The notes: generated by a model not told the origin, from the sequence alone. A stretch of 16,716 nucleotides of DNA from Baffinella frigidus (GCA_026770585.1 MU646854.1:287823-304538); one strand, 5' to 3'. Shown: positions 1 to 6,642, counted from the first letter of the stretch. A program made the numbers and translations.

Positions 1-1
1 C

Positions 2-235
2 CTCTGCATCGCCTTCTACTGCCTCGCCATCGCCTCCAAGGCGAATCCGAAACCTTTTTATTTTTCTTTGTTACCCTCAAGCGTTCTGGGAAGTGTTCAA
101 CTTAACCACCTACCACCGCGTGTGTCGTCAACCCTAAACGTGTGCATCGCCTTGTACTGCCTCGCCGTCGCCTCCAAGGCAAAAATTCCGAACCCTAGAC
201 GGAGAAGAGAGACTTTATTGAACGTAGAACCCTAA
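2..235 (+). pseudogene. Edge-truncated open frame with a hydrophobic segment in two copies
   Basis: The frame is open from the window edge to a TAA at 233-235 and has no visible start. It holds a 13-residue segment twice in the same frame, at 5-43 (CIAFYCLAIASKA) and 143-181 (CIALYCLAVASKA), 138 bp apart. Differences between the copies are mostly third-position or conservative (F/L, I/V), which suggests former coding constraint. The segment is hydrophobic with two Cys, like part of a membrane helix. Each copy ends CCAAG followed by GCAAA or GCGAA, which could be a GC-type splice donor, but that is inference. The sequence between the copies is unlike either. The frame runs into telomere-like DNA. 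The protein is not recognised. Confidence 0.3.
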
Positions 236-436
236 ACCCTAAACCCTCACCTTGTCGCCTCCGAGACAACCCCTAAACCACAACCTCCGCAATCCACACC
301 TGGAAGCGGTTACCCTAAACCCTAAGCCCTAAACCCTGAACCCCAACCCCTGAACCCTAAACCCGAAACCCGAAACCCGAAACTCTTAACTCTAAACCCC
401 AACCCCTCAACTTTAAACCCGAAACCCTAAACCCCA
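226..436 (+). repeat. Degenerate telomere-like repeat block
   Basis: The block is built from CCCTAAA heptamers with many variants (CCCGAAA, CCCCAAC, CCTGAAC). A weak fourth copy of the shard motif (CTTGTCGCCTCCGAG, about 252-267) is embedded. There is no coding signal; the long frame on the other strand is only the GLGFRV-type translation of the repeat. Confidence 0.85.
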
Positions 437-437
437 A

Positions 438-475
438 GCCTTCTACTGCCTCATCGTCGCCTCCAAGGCAAACCC
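438..475 (+). pseudogene. Third copy of the hydrophobic exon shard
   Basis: This is a near copy of the segment at 5-43 and 143-181, reading AFYCLIVASKA. It lies in a different frame relative to the window start and is flanked on both sides by telomere-like DNA. It again ends CCAAG followed by GCAAA. An isolated shard inside repeats is best explained by duplication of a short exon region together with intron-like repeat sequence. Confidence 0.35.
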
Positions 476-514
476 CAAACTCCAAACGTATGTGCATACC
501 GTATACGCCAAGCT

Positions 515-733
515 CAACCCTAAACCCTAAACCCTGAACCCTGAACCTCAAACCCTAAACCCTAAACCCTAAACCCTAAATCCTAAACCCTCAACCCTAA
601 ATCCTAAACCCTAAACCCTAAACCCTAAACCCTAAACCCCTAAACCCTGAACCCCAAACCCTAAATCCTAAACCCCAAACCCTAAACCCCAAACCCTAAA
701 CCCTAAACCCTAAACCCTAAGCCCTGAACCATA
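515..733 (+). repeat. Telomere-like (CCCTAAA)n array
   Basis: This is a mostly regular CCCTAAA array with interspersed CCCTGAA, CCCCAAA and CCTAAAT variants. It is the plant/algal telomere-type heptamer, but it is internal and degenerate. It is therefore an interstitial block, not a visible chromosome end. From 734 to 999 I see no feature. Confidence 0.92.
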
Positions 734-999
734 AAACAGGAGGACATTACTTACTGGTGGCCGGGGCAGAGCTGGTACGAGGTCTGCCCCCTACACCTCA
801 CCGCTAGACTCTAAACCCCTAACGCCGGCCCCCCCTTTGACCGAGTGGGGCAAGCGCGACATGGTACGACCTTCCACGCAAGATTCTTGCAAGTGAGGCG
901 GCGGGCTCTGGGGTGAAGTCACTCCTGTCATCCTACACGGGACTGTATCCACAGACGGGCAACGTTTTCCCACGCTTCGCTCCCTCGCCTCGGTGGGGG

Positions 1000-1071
1000 T
1001 GCATACATGGCGGCCGTGTTGGTAGGAGGAACGGTCCTTCTGTAGGTGCATACATGGCGGTCGTGTTGGTA
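1000..1071 (+). repeat. Two copies of a GCATACATGGCGGC repeat
   Basis: Copies at 1000-1024 and 1046-1071 share GTGCATACATGGCGG(C/T)CGTGTTGGTA. Another copy lies at 3276-3301 and a partial one at 16455-16472. In the 1046 and 3276 copies the unit leads into a CT microsatellite, so the unit plus CT tract looks like one dispersed composite repeat. Confidence 0.7.
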
Positions 1072-1078
1072 GTCATCC

Positions 1079-1175
1079 AGCTCTCTCTCTCTGATAAGTC
1101 TCTCTCTCTCTCTGTCTCGCTCTCTCTCGCGCGCTCTCTCTGTACCCAGCCGTTCGGGACGTTGACGACTCGTCT
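1079..1175 (+). repeat. CT microsatellite with degenerate exon-start copy
   Basis: A (CT)n-rich tract at 1079-1141 is followed by CCCAG and then CCGTTCGGG at 1150. This matches the acceptor and first bases of the DUF872-type exon at 1677. After about 9 bp the match fades. It looks like an eroded copy of that exon's 3' splice site. From 1176 to 1361 no gene is visible. Confidence 0.5.
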
Positions 1176-1361
1176 TGACCGTGTGGGCCTGGGGCAAAAA
1201 AACACCGCGACCTTGCGCGGCGGTAGGACACGATTGCACCACCCTGATGTCTATTGGAGATTACTATCATTTGATTAGGCGGCCGTGCAGGTATTAATAA
1301 AGATATCTGGCTATCTGGCCCAGAGGAAAATATGGTGTGGTGTTCAAGGTACTAATCAAGG

Positions 1362-1406
1362 TCTCTCTCTCTCTCTGCAGCCGTTTGGGTCGTTCGTGTC
1401 GCTGGG
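1362..1406 (+). pseudogene. Partial copy of the acceptor and start of the DUF872-type exon
   Basis: A CT tract ending in CTGCAG (to 1380) is followed by CCGTTTGGGTCGTTCGTG and CGCTGGG. This resembles the first 26 bp of the exon at 1677 and reads PFGSFVSLG against PFGLFISLG. The sequence then departs into GACACGATTG repeats. The reading frame has no continuation, so it is a truncated duplicate. Confidence 0.5.
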
Positions 1407-1455
1407 ACACGATTGTTGGACACGATTGTAACACCTCATTCTCTCCCACGCGCTT

Positions 1456-1517
1456 TCTCTCACACTGCCGTCTCTCTCTCTATCTCTCTCGCGCGCGCGC
1501 TCTCTCACACACTGACG

Positions 1518-1571
<54 letters not shown>

Positions 1572-1670
1572 TTTCTCTCACACTGACGTCTCTCTCTCTC
1601 TCGCGCGCGCGCGCTCTCTCACACACACTGACGTCTCTCTCTCTCTCTCTCCCTCTCTCTCTCTCTCTCG
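1456..1670 (+). repeat. Composite CT / CG-alternating tandem repeat
   Basis: About four imperfect units consist of CTCTCACACTGACGTC, a (CT)n stretch and a (CG)4-6 stretch. The array ends directly in the CTGCAG acceptor at 1671-1676. It would act as an extreme polypyrimidine tract if the downstream exon is spliced. The (CG)n parts are alternating purine-pyrimidine DNA of the kind that can adopt Z-form. An inverted relative lies at about 16205-16262. Confidence 0.85.
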
Positions 1671-1676
1671 CTGCAG

Positions 1677-1770
1677 CCGTTCGGGCTGTTCATTTCGCTG
1701 GGGCTGCTCTGCTTCCTCCCGGGCTTCTACGTCGTGCGTCTCGTCTTCTGCATCCTCCGCGGATACGACG
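1677..1770 (+). CDS. Exon encoding C-terminal membrane segment of a TMEM230/DUF872-type protein
   Basis: The exon is bounded by CTGCAG before 1677 and a donor (GTATAA) from 1771. The frame starting CCG TTC GGG reads a hydrophobic helix containing SLGLLCFLPGFY, then VVRL, and ends RGYDG. The GLLxFLPGFYxxRhxxxxxxRGYxG pattern matches the second transmembrane region of the DUF872/TMEM230 family. Those are small two-helix membrane proteins; human TMEM230 is linked to vesicle trafficking. The exon is 94 bp (31 codons plus 1 nt), so the intron phase is 1. The next residues in the family (Tyr-Ser/Arg-Phe, then an acidic C-terminus) should lie on another exon, which I could not find. The first helix is also absent. 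This frame is not the longest one here, and the call rests on the motif. Confidence 0.6.
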
Positions 1771-1788
1771 GTATAACTCCGAACCAGG

Positions 1789-2063
1789 AACCCTACACTC
1801 TAAACCCTAACCCCTTCCTCGAATCTGAACCCTAACCCCTAAACTCTATACCTTTACCCCAATCTAAACCTTCAACTCCAAACCCAGGAAACTAAACCCG
1901 AACCCCTAAACCATCAACCCTAATCTAAACCTCAGATTATGAACCCTGAACCCTAACCCTAATCGGCACCACCCTGAACTCTAAACCCTAAACCCTGAAC
2001 CCTAAACCCTAAACCCTAAACCCTAAACCCTAATCCCTAAACCCTAAAGCCTAATCCCGAAAC
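1789..2063 (+). repeat. Telomere-like repeat block downstream of the DUF872-type exon
   Basis: CCCTAAA heptamers are degenerate at 1789-1975 and almost perfect at 1976-2050. If the exon at 1677-1770 is real, this block sits inside its downstream intron. No exon continuing the family's C-terminal residues is visible within it. Confidence 0.9.
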
Positions 2064-2108
2064 ACCCTCGTACCACCCCTCTAAAGTCAACTCAGTCCCG
2101 CGTCGGGC

Positions 2109-2215
2109 GTATCCCTCAAGTGCCCAGTAGTCTCATACGCCCTACCGTAGGGCCCTAAGACCTGCCTAGGACCTCTGCGGGGTCAATTTTGACCCCATGG
2201 CCACTTGCGGGATAT
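2109..2215. mobile_element. Foldback element family B, copy 1
   Basis: This is a 107-bp element with inverted ends GTATCCCTCAAGTGCCCAG and ATGGCCACTTGCGGGATAT (about 15 of 19 paired). Its interior CGCCCTACCGTAGGGCCCTA is shared with the copies at 4177 and 16349. Its right half carries the palindrome GGGGTCAATTTTGACCCC (2179-2196). It has no coding capacity, so it is MITE-like. Confidence 0.7.
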
Positions 2216-2331
2216 GTCCCGTGTCGGGCCTATTTATCCCGAGGCGGGCCTATCTGTCCCGCTATCTGTCCCGAGGCGGGCCTACTTGTTCAGCGGCGGG
2301 CCTATCTCACGCCATTCCCGAGGCGGGCCTC
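2213..2331 (+). repeat. Tandem 20-bp repeat GCGGGCCTATCTGTCCCGAG, first array
   Basis: About five imperfect units, with some partial, are rich in GAGGCGGGCCTATCTGTCCC. The same unit forms the array at 2960-3075. Single units also lie at about 3850, 5470, 5552 and (reverse) 14440. The open frames across it are repeat translations. Confidence 0.75.
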
Positions 2332-2370
2332 ACAACCCCTCACGTCGTGGACTCTCTGATCGGGGGCGCA

Positions 2371-2606
2371 CAGGGGTTACTCGCGAATAAGGACATGCAC
2401 CGCCCTAGGGTCCTACGGTACAGGGGTACCTCGCTCATAAGAAACGCCCACCCCCCTAGGGCCACCATAGGCCCCTAGGCATAGACCTACTGTAGGGTCC
2501 TAGGGGGGTGCAGTTTTTTATGAGTGAGGTACCCCTGTAGGGCGTGTCCTAGGAGCATAGGACCACCCAAGGGGCGGAGCGTGTCCTTAATTTCGAGTAA
2601 CCCCTG
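2371..2606. mobile_element. Family A foldback element split by another family A copy
   Basis: The outer ends are CAGGGGTTACTCGCGAATAA and the inverted match ending CGAGTAACCCCTG. The arms also pair further in (GGACA(T/C)GC, CCGCCC). A second family A element (2421-2537) with a TA duplication interrupts it. Removing the insert (117 bp) and one TA (2 bp) from 236 bp leaves exactly 117 bp, the length of every other family A copy. The outer copy is flanked by CA on both sides, suggesting a 2-bp target duplication. Its ends are diverged from the inner type. Confidence 0.75.
2421..2537. mobile_element. Family A foldback element, inner copy
   Basis: The 117-bp element runs from CAGGGGTACCTCGCTCATA to its inverted end GTGAGGTACCCCTG, flanked by TA on both sides (2419-2420 and 2538-2539). 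The interior carries CCTAGGGCCACCATAG and CTACTGTAGGGTCCTAGG. It has inverted ends, fixed length, a TA flank and no coding capacity, all typical of a Tc1/mariner-type MITE. No transposase is present in the window. Confidence 0.85.
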
Positions 2607-2608
2607 CA

Positions 2609-2712
2609 GTTACTCAGTTACTGAGTTACTTAGTTACTTGGTTACTTGGTTACTTGGTCACTTAGTTGCTGAGTCACTTAGTCACTTAGTCACAAAGTCA
2701 CTTAGTTACTTA
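2609..2712 (+). repeat. 8-bp minisatellite GTTACTTA x13
   Basis: Thirteen consecutive octamers form GTTACTTA, GTTACTTG, GTCACTTA and GTTACTGA variants. The array starts 2 bp after the right end of the nested family A element. There is no spacer/repeat alternation, so this is not a CRISPR array. Confidence 0.9.
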
Positions 2713-2727
2713 GTGCGTCAAGTCGCC

Positions 2728-2786
2728 ATTCCTGAGGCGGCTCTCACAACCTCTAACGCTGACTCGCTCCTGGGGGGGGTCAGCTT
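2728..2786 (+). repeat. Diverged direct repeat of 2307-2364
   Basis: ATTCCTGAGGCGGCTCTCAC and the following roughly 40 bp match 2307-2364 (ATTCCCGAGGCGGGCCTCAC...) at a level easily visible by eye. The family A nest and the octamer array lie between the two copies. This suggests the whole interval arose by duplication followed by insertion. From 2787 to 2955 no feature is evident. Confidence 0.6.
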
Positions 2787-2959
2787 ACGTTAAGGTTGAG
2801 GCTCCGTCCTTTTATCAGTGTTTCAAATTGTGATGTGCGACGATCCTCAAAAGTGGAGGTATTTCTCAAAAGTGAACGCTCGCACCCCTGCAGGTTACTC
2901 TTGGCACGACATCCCCACGGCACGGTAGCTGCGAGAGGTCCTCAAGACATGGCTTTCAG

Positions 2960-3075
2960 GCGGGTCGATCTGTCCCGAAGCGGGTCGATCTGTCCTGAGG
3001 CGGGTCGATTTGTCCCGAGGCAGGCCTATATGTCCCGAGGCGGGCGTATCTGTCTCGGCGCGGGCCGTTTGTGCG
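2960..3075 (+). repeat. Tandem 20-bp repeat, second array
   Basis: Five to six units are in exact 20-bp register (2960, 2980, 3000, 3020, 3040, 3060). The consensus is GCGGGTCGATCTGTCCCGAG, drifting to GGCCTATATGTCCCGAG and GGCGTATCTGTCTCGG. It is related to the array at 2213. The unit length is not a multiple of three, and translations differ from unit to unit. Confidence 0.9.
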
Positions 3076-3086
3076 CCCGTACTAAC

Positions 3087-3211
3087 AGAAGGGGGGGGGG
3101 GAGAGAGAGAGGGAGAGAGAGGGTAGGGAATCACATGAGCGGGAGAGAGAGAGAGAGCAAGCGAGAATGGGGAGGAGGCAGGGAGGTATGGGAAGGCGTG
3201 GGAGGGGGGGG
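3087..3211 (+). repeat. G/A-rich low-complexity tract
   Basis: A run of G at 3091-3101 is followed by GAGAGA/GGGAGA purine-rich DNA to about 3211, with few pyrimidines. It is low complexity and non-coding in appearance. Confidence 0.85.
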
Positions 3212-3275
3212 CTGAAACGTGTAGAGTGGTCATCACCTCTCGCGTCGTCCCTGGTCAGACATAGCCCCTGCGGGG

Positions 3276-3320
3276 GTGCATACGTGGCGGCCGTGTTGGT
3301 ATTAGTAAAGGTCTCTCTCT
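3276..3320 (+). repeat. GCATACATGGCGGC repeat with short CT tract
   Basis: GTGCATACGTGGCGGCCGTG, TTGGTA, then TTAGTAAAGGTCTCTCTCT. This is the composite unit seen at 1046-1090 and partly at 1340-1376 (ACTAATCAAGGTCTCTCT). A family A element follows 17 bp later. Confidence 0.65.
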
Positions 3321-3337
3321 GGTGTGTGAGGTCGATA

Positions 3338-3454
3338 CAGGGGTACCTCTCTCATAAGAAACAGCCCCCCCCCTAGGGCCACCATAGGGCCCTAGGCATG
3401 GACCTACTGTAGGGTCCTAGGGGGAGGCAGTTTCTTATGAGCGAGGTACCCCTG
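3338..3454. mobile_element. Family A foldback element, copy 2
   Basis: This 117-bp copy has near-perfect arms (CAGGGGTACCTCTCTCATAA / TTATGAGCGAGGTACCCCTG) and TA on both flanks. The interior is in the same orientation as copies 1 and 4. The left arm has one change (CGCTC to CTCTC). Confidence 0.9.
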
Positions 3455-3493
3455 TACAGGGGTGACACCCACCACACTGTCATTTCCTCCTAG

Positions 3494-3635
3494 CGCAGCG
3501 CACCGAGTGGTGTTTGACCATCCAACATCCAGCCCCTCCGCGTGAAGAGCTGTACCATTTGTTGATTCCCAAGACAACTGACAACCGGATACGAGCGAGA
3601 GTCTCACGAGCTTGGCGGCAGAGCCAGATTAAAGG
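3494..3635 (+). CDS. Exon-like open segment of unknown function
   Basis: After TTTCCTCCTAG (possible acceptor) a frame reads QRTEWC, then APPREELYHLLIPKTTDN, then RVSRAWRQSQIK. It runs straight into the family A element at 3639, where the remaining frame is only the element's translation. Composition and lack of repeats look more coding-like than the surroundings. There is no ATG and no recognised domain, and the frame is short enough to be chance. If it is real, the foldback element truncates it or sits at its donor. Confidence 0.22.
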
Positions 3636-3638
3636 GTA

Positions 3639-3755
3639 CAGGGGTACCTCGCTCATAAGAAACCGCCCCCCGCTAGGACCCTACAGTAGGCCTATGCCTA
3701 GGGCCCTATGGTGGTCCTAGGGAGGTGGGTGTTTCTTATGAGCGAGGTACCCCTG
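3639..3755. mobile_element. Family A foldback element, copy 3 (interior reversed)
   Basis: This is a 117-bp copy with TA flanks (3637-3638, 3756-3757). The arms are as in the other copies, but the asymmetric interior runs the other way (GCTAGGACCCTACAGTAGG first). It therefore sits in the opposite orientation to copies 1, 2 and 4. Confidence 0.9.
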
Positions 3756-3872
3756 TAGCTCGCACCCCCATTTTACGGGAGTCCAATCATCTCGAAGAGG
3801 CAGCCGTGCGAGCACTGGCCTGGATCGGCCAAGGGCTCCAAGAGCTCCCCCGAGGCGGGCCTATCCACGCTA

Positions 3873-3989
3873 CAGGGGTACCTCGCTCGTAAGAAACCGC
3901 CCACCCCATAGGACCACCATAGGGCCCTAGGCATAGGCCTACTGTAGGGTCCTAGGAGAAGGCGCTTTCTTATGAGCGAGGTACCCCTG
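3873..3989. mobile_element. Family A foldback element, copy 4
   Basis: This is a 117-bp copy with TA on both sides (3871-3872, 3990-3991). The arms are CAGGGGTACCTCGCTCGTAA and its inverted partner. The 117 bp between copies 3 and 4 (3756-3872) hold one GAGGCGGGCCTATC unit and otherwise nothing recognised. Confidence 0.9.
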
Positions 3990-4001
3990 TAGTCCTTACA
4001 A

Positions 4002-4082
4002 CCGAAGCTCAGCGCGCAGAGCCCCGTGAAGTCTGGCGGGGACCAGCCAGAAGCCGCGCGGGGCTGTGAAGAGGATCTCGCG
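4002..4082 (+). repeat. 81-bp direct repeat, copy 1 (open frame conserved)
   Basis: This segment matches 4282-4362 over 81 bp with no indel and about six substitutions. The frame CCG AAG CTC AGC... is open in both copies (27 codons), reading PKLSAQ then DQPEAARG then EEDLA. Substitutions change several residues, so selection is not obvious. A third fragment (GTCAGAAGCCGCGCGGGGC) lies near 4842. It could be a duplicated exon or just repeat DNA. Confidence 0.6.
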
Positions 4083-4176
4083 GCCCGAAACAGCTTATTT
4101 CCGGGTTTGGGAGCTTCGGATGATCATTCCATAGGACGCTACGGTAGGACATCCCGGCCTATTTCAGGCTAGTCCT

Positions 4177-4240
4177 TATCCCTCAAGTGGCGAGTGGGTT
4201 CATACGCCCTACGGTAGGGCCCTAGGACCTGCCTAGGGCG
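4177..4240 (+). mobile_element. Family B foldback element, left half only
   Basis: TATCCCTCAAGTGGCGAG is followed by the family B interior CATACGCCCTACGGTAGGGC and CCTAGGACCTGCCTAGGGC. The right arm and the GGGGTC palindrome are missing. It is truncated between the two 81-bp repeat copies. Confidence 0.65.
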
Positions 4241-4281
4241 AGTTAGGGCGATTAACCGCACGTCCGCTACTTAAGAGATAG

Positions 4282-4362
4282 CCGAAGCTCAGCGCGCAGC
4301 GCCCCGTCGAGTCTGGACGGGACCAGCCAGAAGCCGCGCGGGGCCGTGAAGAGGATCTCGCG
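4282..4362 (+). repeat. 81-bp direct repeat, copy 2
   Basis: Partner of 4002-4082, offset by exactly 280 bp, and collinear without gaps. The frame stays open (PKLSAQRPVESGRD...). Confidence 0.6.
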
Positions 4363-4495
4363 TCCTTCCGTCAGGCCTTTGGCGAACCCGCTCCGTCCTC
4401 CTTCTGGAGAGAGAGAAAAGTGAGCGGATTACGGATTGCGGATTTGTACCAGGGCGGAAACTGAAGCCAAAGGTTCGCCTTTGGCTAACCCGCTG

Positions 4496-4636
4496 CCACC
4501 AACCCTCACGGGAGGACCAAATCGTCGATTTTGAAAGCTAGAATTTACCTGGGCAGACCCCCTGAAAAAGGGGGTCTGCCCAGGTGAATTCGAGATTTCA
4601 AAATCGACGATTTGGTCCTCCCGTGAGGGTTGGTGG
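4496..4636. mobile_element. Foldback element family C, copy 1
   Basis: This is a 141-bp near-perfect hairpin. CCACCAACCCTCACGGGAGG and ACCAAATCGTCGATTTTGAA on the left pair with the exact inverted sequence on the right, ending GGGTTGGTGG. The centre is CAGACCCCCTGAAAAAGGGGGTCTG. The flanking bases are TG and TG. A paralogous empty site lies at 4376-4420: GCCTTTGGCGAACCCGCT then CCGTCCTCCTTCTG. This compares with GCCTTTGGCTAACCCGCTG, element, TGCGTGCTCCTTCTG. It supports precise insertion with a 2-bp duplication. Confidence 0.85.
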
Positions 4637-4749
4637 TGCGTGCTCCTTCTGCGAGAGTGAAAGATGTGTGTCAATCACGGAAGGGGATACATGTTGGGCA
4701 TGTTGGGTCGGGTCCGGCCCTGCGCCAGGCCCGTGGCCAGGCCTCCTCA

Positions 4750-4950
4750 GGTCACACGCCAGAATTCCAGGTACAAGTCTGGTTTTAAATTTGTACCGGG
4801 GGGTTCGGGATTAGATCAACGCCCGGACGTGGAAAGGACGAGGTCAGAAGCCGCGCGGGGCTCCCTCTGCCAGAGCCACGCGAGGTCACAAGAGAGAATT
4901 CCAGGTTCACTGTACACGTGTGGTTTTATGCACCGGGTTGTTCGGAATCA
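4750..4950 (+). repeat. Diverged direct repeat of about 65 bp
   Basis: 4750-4815 and 4884-4950 share GGTCACA, AGAATTCCAGGT, TGGTTTTA, ACCGGG and GTTCGG in the same order. The word CCCGGACGTGGAAAGGACGA also recurs at about 4821 and 5146, on either side of the family D element. No gene is visible. Confidence 0.6.
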
Positions 4951-4957
4951 GGTAGAG

Positions 4958-5138
4958 CGGGTCTCTCATTAGTTGGCACGATTTGGATCTTGGAAAGCAT
5001 TTTTGCGTTGAAACATTTCAGTCAACTTGTGTAGTAATTTTGTGGAATCAATGAAAATTGCTACACAAGTTGACTGAAACGGTTAAATGCTTCGATGCTT
5101 TTCGAGGTTTGAATCGTGTCAACTAATGAAAGACCCGC
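4958..5138. mobile_element. Foldback element family D, long copy
   Basis: This 181-bp foldback has ends GCGGGTCTCTCATTAGTTG and its inverted match CAACTAATGAAAGACCCGC. The arms pair again near the centre (TTTCAGTCAACTTGTGTAG / CTACACAAGTTGACTGAAA). The core word GTGTAGTAATTTT is shared with the elements at 7002 and 11677. It is AT-rich against a GC-rich background and has no coding capacity. Confidence 0.8.
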
Positions 5139-5258
5139 CCTAAAGGCCCGGACGTGGAAAGGACGAATCAGGTAAAATCCGAGAGACATTTGTTCCATGT
5201 AACAGCAACACGACGTCGGGGGCATGCTATCTTCGCCTCGTTACAGCTTTACCACGGC

Positions 5259-5282
5259 GCAATAAAATACGTATTTTATTGC
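5259..5282. repeat. 24-bp perfect palindrome
   Basis: GCAATAAAATAC is followed immediately by its exact complement GTATTTTATTGC, with no loop. A further ATAAAATAC follows. It may be the tip of a small AT-rich foldback. Confidence 0.85.
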
Positions 5283-5940
5283 ATATAAAATACAACGCAG
5301 GGTTGGAGGGGTGGGTATTCAAAAGTCGTTGTTTGACGGAAAACGGTATTCAAAAGTCAATTTTTAGAGGGAAACGGCTCCAAGAACGCACCAATGGCTC
5401 CCAGACCGCACCTGGAATACCCTACCCAAGAGCCTGGCGTGGTTCCTGAGACAGCCCCGCCCTTCTGGCGGACCCGAGGCGGGCCCGTCAAAGGGTGCTT
5501 TCCGTGAAAGTTGTCGGGCATGGTGCAAACCAAGTCAACGTTGCGCAACCGCCCTGAGGCGGGCCTATCTGACCTGAGGACGCACTCCCTGCGACGAGCG
5601 AGGCGTCGAGCAACGCCTCCAGCTTCCCCTCCCCGTGCAGGCAAGGCCTAGCGCTGTCTCAGTCTATTTGGGCTCACCAATCTGGCGAGCCCGGGCGCTT
5701 TCCCGCTCCAAAGTTGACGGATTTGTACCGCACAAGCCGGCATGTCAACTCGAGAATAGTCTGGCAGTCAACCAGAGTGAGACAAAGCTAGGACCTGAAG
5801 ACGCGCTCCCTGCAACGAGAGCTCCGTCGAGGAAATCCTCCAGCCTTCCTTCCCCGCACCACCACCCCCCCTCAAAACCACGTTCAGGCCCGCCTCGGGA
5901 GCTGTGGGAGCTGGCGGGCGCGCTCGAAGAGAGCCACTCG
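5283..5940. other. Gene-free stretch with minor repeats
   Basis: GGTATTCAAAAGTC occurs at 5314 and 5345, GGCTCCAAGA and GGCTCCCAGA near 5377-5404, and GAGGCGGGCC units at about 5472 and 5554. Open frames of about 95-115 codons on both strands have biased, repeat-like composition (Pro/Ser/Arg) and no domain I recognise. Confidence 0.5.
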
Positions 5941-6016
5941 GGCGGGAGGAGCAGGCGGGAGGAGGAGAAGAACGCATAGTCGAAGTCCCCCGCGGGCCTG
6001 CGGGGGATAGCGCGGT
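5941..6016 (+). repeat. 76-bp direct repeat, copy 1
   Basis: GGCGGGAGGAGCAGGCGGGA through GGGGGATAGCGCGGTT matches 6301-6376 at an exact 360-bp offset with four mismatches. Translations on both strands are low-complexity. Confidence 0.9.
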
Positions 6017-6019
6017 TCA

Positions 6020-6052
6020 GGAAAATCACGGCACGTCCCCCTCCCTACGCGG
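6020..6052 (+). repeat. 33-bp inverted repeat with 6499-6531
   Basis: GGAAAATCACGGCACGTC and CCCCTCCCTACGCGG recur inverted at 6499-6531 with three or four mismatches. Together with the 76-bp direct repeats, this puts the family E foldback (6375-6487) in a partly inverted duplication. From 6053 to 6300 no gene is visible. Confidence 0.75.
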
Positions 6053-6300
6053 CACGTCCCCCTCCCTACGCTATCCGCCTGCGGGCCTGTCCAGTGCGAG
6101 GGGTCACGAGGGAGACGCACCAAGCGTGCTGGGATCGGCACCTCTATTTATCAATGCGCCCCGGGGCGGGCCTGCGGGGGACATGATGCGGAATCGGATT
6201 TCAGTCAAAACACTGTTTTTGGGTATCTTAAGGGTGGAATATGCTGTCTTAGCCTCGCCATAGCATTACCATAGCACACGCCCCACCCATACGGTAGGAG

Positions 6301-6376
6301 GGCGGGAGGAGCAGGCGGGAGGAGGAGAAGAACACACAGTCGAAGTCGCCTGCGGGCCTGCGGGGGATAGCGCGGT
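6301..6376 (+). repeat. 76-bp direct repeat, copy 2
   Basis: Partner of 5941-6016. The two copies diverge at GCGCGGTT: copy 1 continues CAGGAAAATC, while copy 2 runs into the family E foldback. Confidence 0.9.
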
Positions 6377-6487
6377 TTTCGCATCGGCAGGCCACGACAA
6401 ACAACAATAATGCTGAACGTAGCACCAGCATCGTGAACGTTGGCATTTTTTTGTTTGTTTTTTGTCGTGGCCAACAGATAAGAAAAC
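6375..6487. mobile_element. Foldback element family E
   Basis: The left end is GTTTTCGCATCGGCA then GGCCACGACAAACAA. The right end is TTGTTTGTTTTTTGTCGTGG then CCAACAGATAAGAAAAC. The arms pair over about 40 bp with gaps. GGGGGATAGC lies on both sides (6362-6371 and 6487-6496). That could be a target duplication, or could reflect the inverted host repeat described at 6020. Only one copy is in the window. Confidence 0.6.
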
Positions 6488-6642
6488 GGGGGATAGCACC
6501 GCGCTGGGAGGGGGACGCGCCGTGATTTCCCTGGCGCAGACAGTTTCGAAGCCTCTGCAACACTATCCCCCTCGTTTTTGATCGGTTGGGTCTCGGAGGG
6601 CCTGGGAACACACCAGCAAGAGCAGGGTTCGCCCCACTCTGC

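Noticed and set aside
515-733. A true chromosome end
   Set aside because: The array is internal and degenerate, and unique and repeat sequence lies on both sides. One other block has inverted orientation.
2609-2712. Possible CRISPR-like array
   Set aside because: The 8-bp units are directly adjacent with no spacers. It is a minisatellite.
3514-3720. 68-codon frame ending in RGTSLIRN... as one protein
   Set aside because: The C-terminal half is the translation of a family A foldback element. Only the part before 3636 is kept as a weak exon-like candidate.
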